Source: Azonexaceae bacterium (GTDB lineage Bacteria; Pseudomonadota; Gammaproteobacteria; Burkholderiales; Rhodocyclaceae). Taken from it: a stretch of 8,700 bases of DNA. How positions within the stretch are numbered: position 1 is the stretch's first letter; the number at the start of each line of letters is the position of its first letter. The position numbers and the translations under genes were made by a program. The notes beneath the pieces are model-generated. The model did no database searches and had not been told where the DNA came from. It worked only from the letters and a program-made list of their open reading frames with translations. Positions 7,141 through 8,700 of this stretch are shown one piece after another. The DNA lies in NCBI GenBank assembly GCA_009469685.1, contig SSTA01000428.1, forward strand, positions 1 through 8,700. The letters are read 5' to 3'.

Positions 7141-7144
7141 CTCC
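7141..7144 (-). promoter_or_regulatory. Ribosome binding site fixing the mmsA start
   Basis: On the minus strand GGAG is followed by eight bases and then the ATG at 7132. It supports the MSVMYTNPQ start over the upstream in-frame TTG at 7174. A second ATG three codons later has no better site. Confidence 0.7.
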
Positions 7145-7172
7145 ATAAAAGGTGGAATAACATGGTGTTTGC

Positions 7173-7201
7173 AATATATTTCTATTAAAACCAATGGTCT
7201 A
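7173..7201 (-). promoter_or_regulatory. Predicted sigma-70 promoter of the mmsA operon
   Basis: Read on the minus strand, TAGACC (7201-7196; four of six consensus bases) is followed after exactly 17 bases by TATATT (7178-7173; five of six). Transcription would start near 7166, leaving a leader of about 34 bases before the ATG. A good -10 with a weak -35 suits a LysR-activated promoter. It was read by eye, not tested. Confidence 0.55.
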
Positions 7202-7220
7202 ATGAGTTATTCTTGAATCT

Positions 7221-7241
7221 GTTATTAGTTACCGTAATAAC
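7221..7241. promoter_or_regulatory. LysR-type binding box (TTA-N7-TAA dyad) upstream of mmsA
   Basis: GTTATTA (7221-7227) and TAATAAC (7235-7241) are perfect 7-base arms with a 7-base spacer. Within them T7225-N11-A7237 is the canonical LysR motif. The centre at 7231 lies about 65 bases upstream of the predicted mmsA start, the usual recognition-site position. A further GTTATT at 7206-7211 lies 15 bases from the first arm, towards the -35, and could serve as part of an activation site. The box ends two bases before the LysR ATG, so binding could also repress the regulator itself. Confidence 0.65.
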
Positions 7242-7243
7242 CA

Positions 7244-8140
7244 ATGGACATTTCGGCATTGCGCGCCTTCGTGATGGTTGCCGAGGAGGGCAACCTGACG
7301 CGGGCTGCGGATCGGCTTTGCATTACCCAGCCAGCGCTCAGCCTGCAAATCAAGAAATTGCAGGAATCACTCGACGTGGCGCTCTTTGAGCGTCACCCAC
7401 GGGGCATGCGACTCACTCAGAGCGGTCGCCAGCTGTTGCCGGCGGCTGAACGCGCGGTCACCTTGCTAACCGAGTTTCGCGCTGCGGCCGCTAGCCTGAA
7501 GGGAAGCGCGATGGGCGTGCTTCGGCTCGGCACGATTATCGATCCAGAGTTCCTGCGACTGGGGTCGTGCCTTCACCTACTCGCAGAGCGCCACCCTGGA
7601 CTGTCGTTTGCCTTGCGCCACGGCATGTCCGGCGCGATGGCGCGCGAGGTGGAGACCGGAAATCTGGATGTTGCATTCACGCTGGGCGGACCCGGCCTGA
7701 GAGACCTTCGGGAGCGCTTCGACGTTCTGGTGTTGACCGATTTTTCCTACCGCGTGGTCGCGCCTCCAGGCTGGGGAAACCAAATCAAAGGCAAGGGATG
7801 GCGGGATCTGGCGCGTCTTCCCTGGATCGGTACGCCGCCGGAATCTGTCCACCATAGGCTGTTGAGTGGCATCTCCGCGGCGGAAGACGTTGCGTTCAAC
7901 ATCGTCGCCCAAGTCGATCTGGAGCCGTCGATGATGGACCTGGTCAAATCCGGCGTCGCGCTGTCTCTCGCGCGAGATAGCTTGGCGCTGCACGCCGCCC
8001 ACGTGGATGGCGTCGCGGTCGCGGACGCCGTCACCGTCCCTGCGGCGTTGGGTTTTGTCTGTCGAAAGGAGCGCCTCCAGGAGCCATCGATTTCCGCTGC
8101 CCGAGACATCGTGTCGGAGGTCTGGCACTGTGAAATTTAG
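7244..8140 (+). CDS. LysR-family transcriptional regulator, probable activator of the mmsA operon
   Basis: The 298-residue protein has a LysR N-terminal winged helix-turn-helix: LRAFVMVAEEGNLTRAADRL at 6-25, CITQPALSLQIKKLQESL at 26-43, then the wing LFERHPRGMRLTQSGRQLL at 47-65. A linker helix precedes an effector-binding domain beginning near GVLRLGTIIDPEFL at 91. It is divergent from mmsA with a 111-base AT-rich gap that carries a LysR box and an mmsA promoter, so it should activate the mmsA-GMC-MBL operon in response to a pathway acid or semialdehyde. The effector is not known. In the Pseudomonas denitrificans 3-hydroxypropionate system a divergent LysR plays this part (recalled). The ATG at 7244 is used because it opens the HTH at the usual distance; no strong ribosome site is visible. 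The first LysR (1902-2807) belongs to a clearly different subgroup. Confidence 0.88.
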   Translation: MDISALRAFVMVAEEGNLTRAADRLCITQPALSLQIKKLQESLDVALFERHPRGMRLTQSGRQLLPAAERAVTLLTEFRAAAASLKGSAMGVLRLGTIIDPEFLRLGSCLHLLAERHPGLSFALRHGMSGAMAREVETGNLDVAFTLGGPGLRDLRERFDVLVLTDFSYRVVAPPGWGNQIKGKGWRDLARLPWIGTPPESVHHRLLSGISAAEDVAFNIVAQVDLEPSMMDLVKSGVALSLARDSLALHAAHVDGVAVADAVTVPAALGFVCRKERLQEPSISAARDIVSEVWHCEI

Positions 8141-8141
8141 G

Positions 8142-8176
8142 CAGAGAAATTAGGCCGAAGTCATTTGCTTTCTCTG
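8142..8176. terminator. Inverted repeat just after the second LysR gene, possible terminator
   Basis: CAGAGAAA (8142-8149) and TTTCTCTG (8169-8176) are perfect 8-base arms with a 19-base loop, beginning two bases after the TAG stop. There is no T-tract directly behind it and the loop is long, so it is a weak candidate. Confidence 0.3.
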
Positions 8177-8221
8177 ACTCCATTTCGTACCAAAGCCGAC
8201 ATGACGCATAAGGACTTCCAA

Positions 8222-8255
8222 CGGCCGCTTTGGCCGATTACCTGTCTACCGACAG
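8222..8255. terminator. Tandem short hairpins between convergent genes
   Basis: CGGCC-GCTTT-GGCCG (8222-8236) is followed by CTGTC-TACC-GACAG (8242-8255). On the plus strand the second stem is followed by ACATTATTTT, a poor T-rich tail, which would suit the end of the LysR transcript. On the minus strand both stems lie just past the stop of the VF530-type gene. Each stem is only five pairs, so strength is doubtful. Confidence 0.35.
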
Positions 8256-8258
8256 ACA

Positions 8259-8700
8259 TTATTTTCGCCACTTTACCCAAGGGTCGGTGTCGGTGCTCGG
8301 CGTGGCATAAGAAGCTGCTGGTCTTCTTTTGGTGCTGGCAGAGCCAATTCTTCCGGCATCATGTTCAGCCGCCTTTCTGGCGCGCTTTTGGCGCAGGCGC
8401 TCGGCATCTTCCAAGGTCAGTTCGGCGGGAGTCCCCGGTTTCTGATCCAGCGGCACGATACGGTCACGCGGTGGCAAGGCAAATTGTTCAGATGAAGCGC
8501 GCGGCAAATTTTTGAACTGGTACAGGTAAAAGGCTTCTACCTTTTCCCGCGCCCAATCTGTTTTTTTGAGAAATTTGACGCTGGAGTCGATGCTTGGATT
8601 TGTCCTGAAACACTGGATATTCAGATAGGCGAACAGCAATTCATAGCCGTAGTGATTCACAATTTCTGTGACCAGTGTTTTCAGACTGACACCATGTAGC
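8259..8700 (-). CDS. VF530/DUF2132-family small DNA-binding-type protein (5' end outside window)
   Basis: The frame is open to the right edge and 146 residues are visible. The fragment opens [20 protein letters not shown], matching the start of the VF530 fold (family pattern HGvtLe...LvexYGwxxL). It continues through [20 protein letters not shown] to [11 protein letters not shown] at about 30-60. The conserved NPS-SS-KFL-K-WAR-KVE pattern is clear. Only a few codons including the start are likely missing, since this pattern normally begins near the N-terminus. VF530 proteins are small helical proteins described as DNA-binding; their role is poorly known. After the domain comes a tail of some 85 residues, rich in charged residues, proline and alanine, with a basic stretch [11 protein letters not shown] and a second basic patch TKRRPAASY, probably disordered. 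The GTG at 8660 lies inside the domain and is not the start. It converges with the second LysR gene and seems unrelated to the catabolic operon. Confidence 0.85.
   Translation of the reverse strand, partial: LHGVSLKTLVTEIVNHYGYELLFAYLNIQCFRTNPSIDSSVKFLKKTDWAREKVEAFYLYQFKNLPRASSEQFALPPRDRIVPLDQKPGTPAELTLEDAERLRQKRARKAAEHDAGRIGSASTKRRPAASYATPSTDTDPWVKWRK

Noticed and set aside
6468..7148. Plus-strand frame of 226 codons opposite mmsA
   Set aside because: It is antisense to intact aldehyde dehydrogenase motifs and looks like a codon-bias shadow.
7133..7174. Longer mmsA start at the TTG at 7174
   Set aside because: It would add an atypical 14-residue extension across the leader and skip the well-placed GGAG before the ATG at 7132.
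8165..8515. Plus-strand frame of 116 codons opposite the VF530-type gene
   Set aside because: The minus-strand frame carries the conserved VF530 pattern and is open to the edge. The plus-strand product has no recognisable motif.
1..8700. A defence system, mobile element, prophage or CRISPR array
   Set aside because: No nuclease, helicase, integrase, transposase, toxin-antitoxin pair or regular repeat-spacer pattern is visible; all complete genes fit metabolism or its regulation.

Overview
The window is a GC-rich, densely packed stretch of bacterial chromosome, most likely from a proteobacterium. A betaproteobacterium (Burkholderiales-like) is my best guess from the gene families: a GlxA-type AraC regulator, two LysR regulators, a Bradyrhizobium-like D-tartrate dehydratase and a VF530/DUF2132 protein. 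The genus cannot be fixed from the sequence alone. I see no rRNA, tRNA, CRISPR array, insertion sequence or phage gene. Six genes are complete, and one gene is cut at each edge.

Layout. (1) Bases 2-385, + strand: the C-terminal DNA-binding half of an AraC/GlxA-type regulator, with its start off the left edge. (2) Bases 628-2807: a divergent pair. The minus-strand gene is a D-tartrate dehydratase of the enolase superfamily (tarD). The plus-strand gene is a CrgA/DmlR-like LysR regulator. The 107-base gap between them holds a perfect 16-base palindrome. (3) Bases 3006-7132, minus strand: a three-gene operon in the order mmsA (CoA-acylating malonate/methylmalonate-semialdehyde dehydrogenase), a GMC-family flavoprotein alcohol dehydrogenase, and an ST1585-like MBL-fold hydrolase. 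The last two overlap by four bases. (4) Bases 7244-8140, + strand: a second LysR regulator, divergent from mmsA. Their shared gap holds a textbook TTA-N7-TAA LysR box centred about 65 bases upstream of the predicted mmsA transcription start. (5) Bases 8259-8700, minus strand: a VF530/DUF2132 small DNA-binding-type protein whose start lies off the right edge.

How the genes fit together. There are two independently regulated catabolic modules, each with its own LysR gene. The tarD module should turn D-tartrate into oxaloacetate. In the mmsA-GMC-MBL module, the flavoprotein probably oxidises a short hydroxy acid or alcohol to a semialdehyde, which MmsA converts to acetyl-CoA or propionyl-CoA. 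The LysR / mmsA / GMC arrangement resembles the 3-hydroxypropionate catabolic locus (hpdH-mmsA with a divergent LysR) reported in Pseudomonas denitrificans. The unexpected part is the MBL-fold hydrolase translationally coupled to the flavoprotein, whose substrate is unknown. The edge genes look unrelated to both modules. No gap exceeds 300 bases; the gaps hold inverted repeats that may act as operators or terminators.
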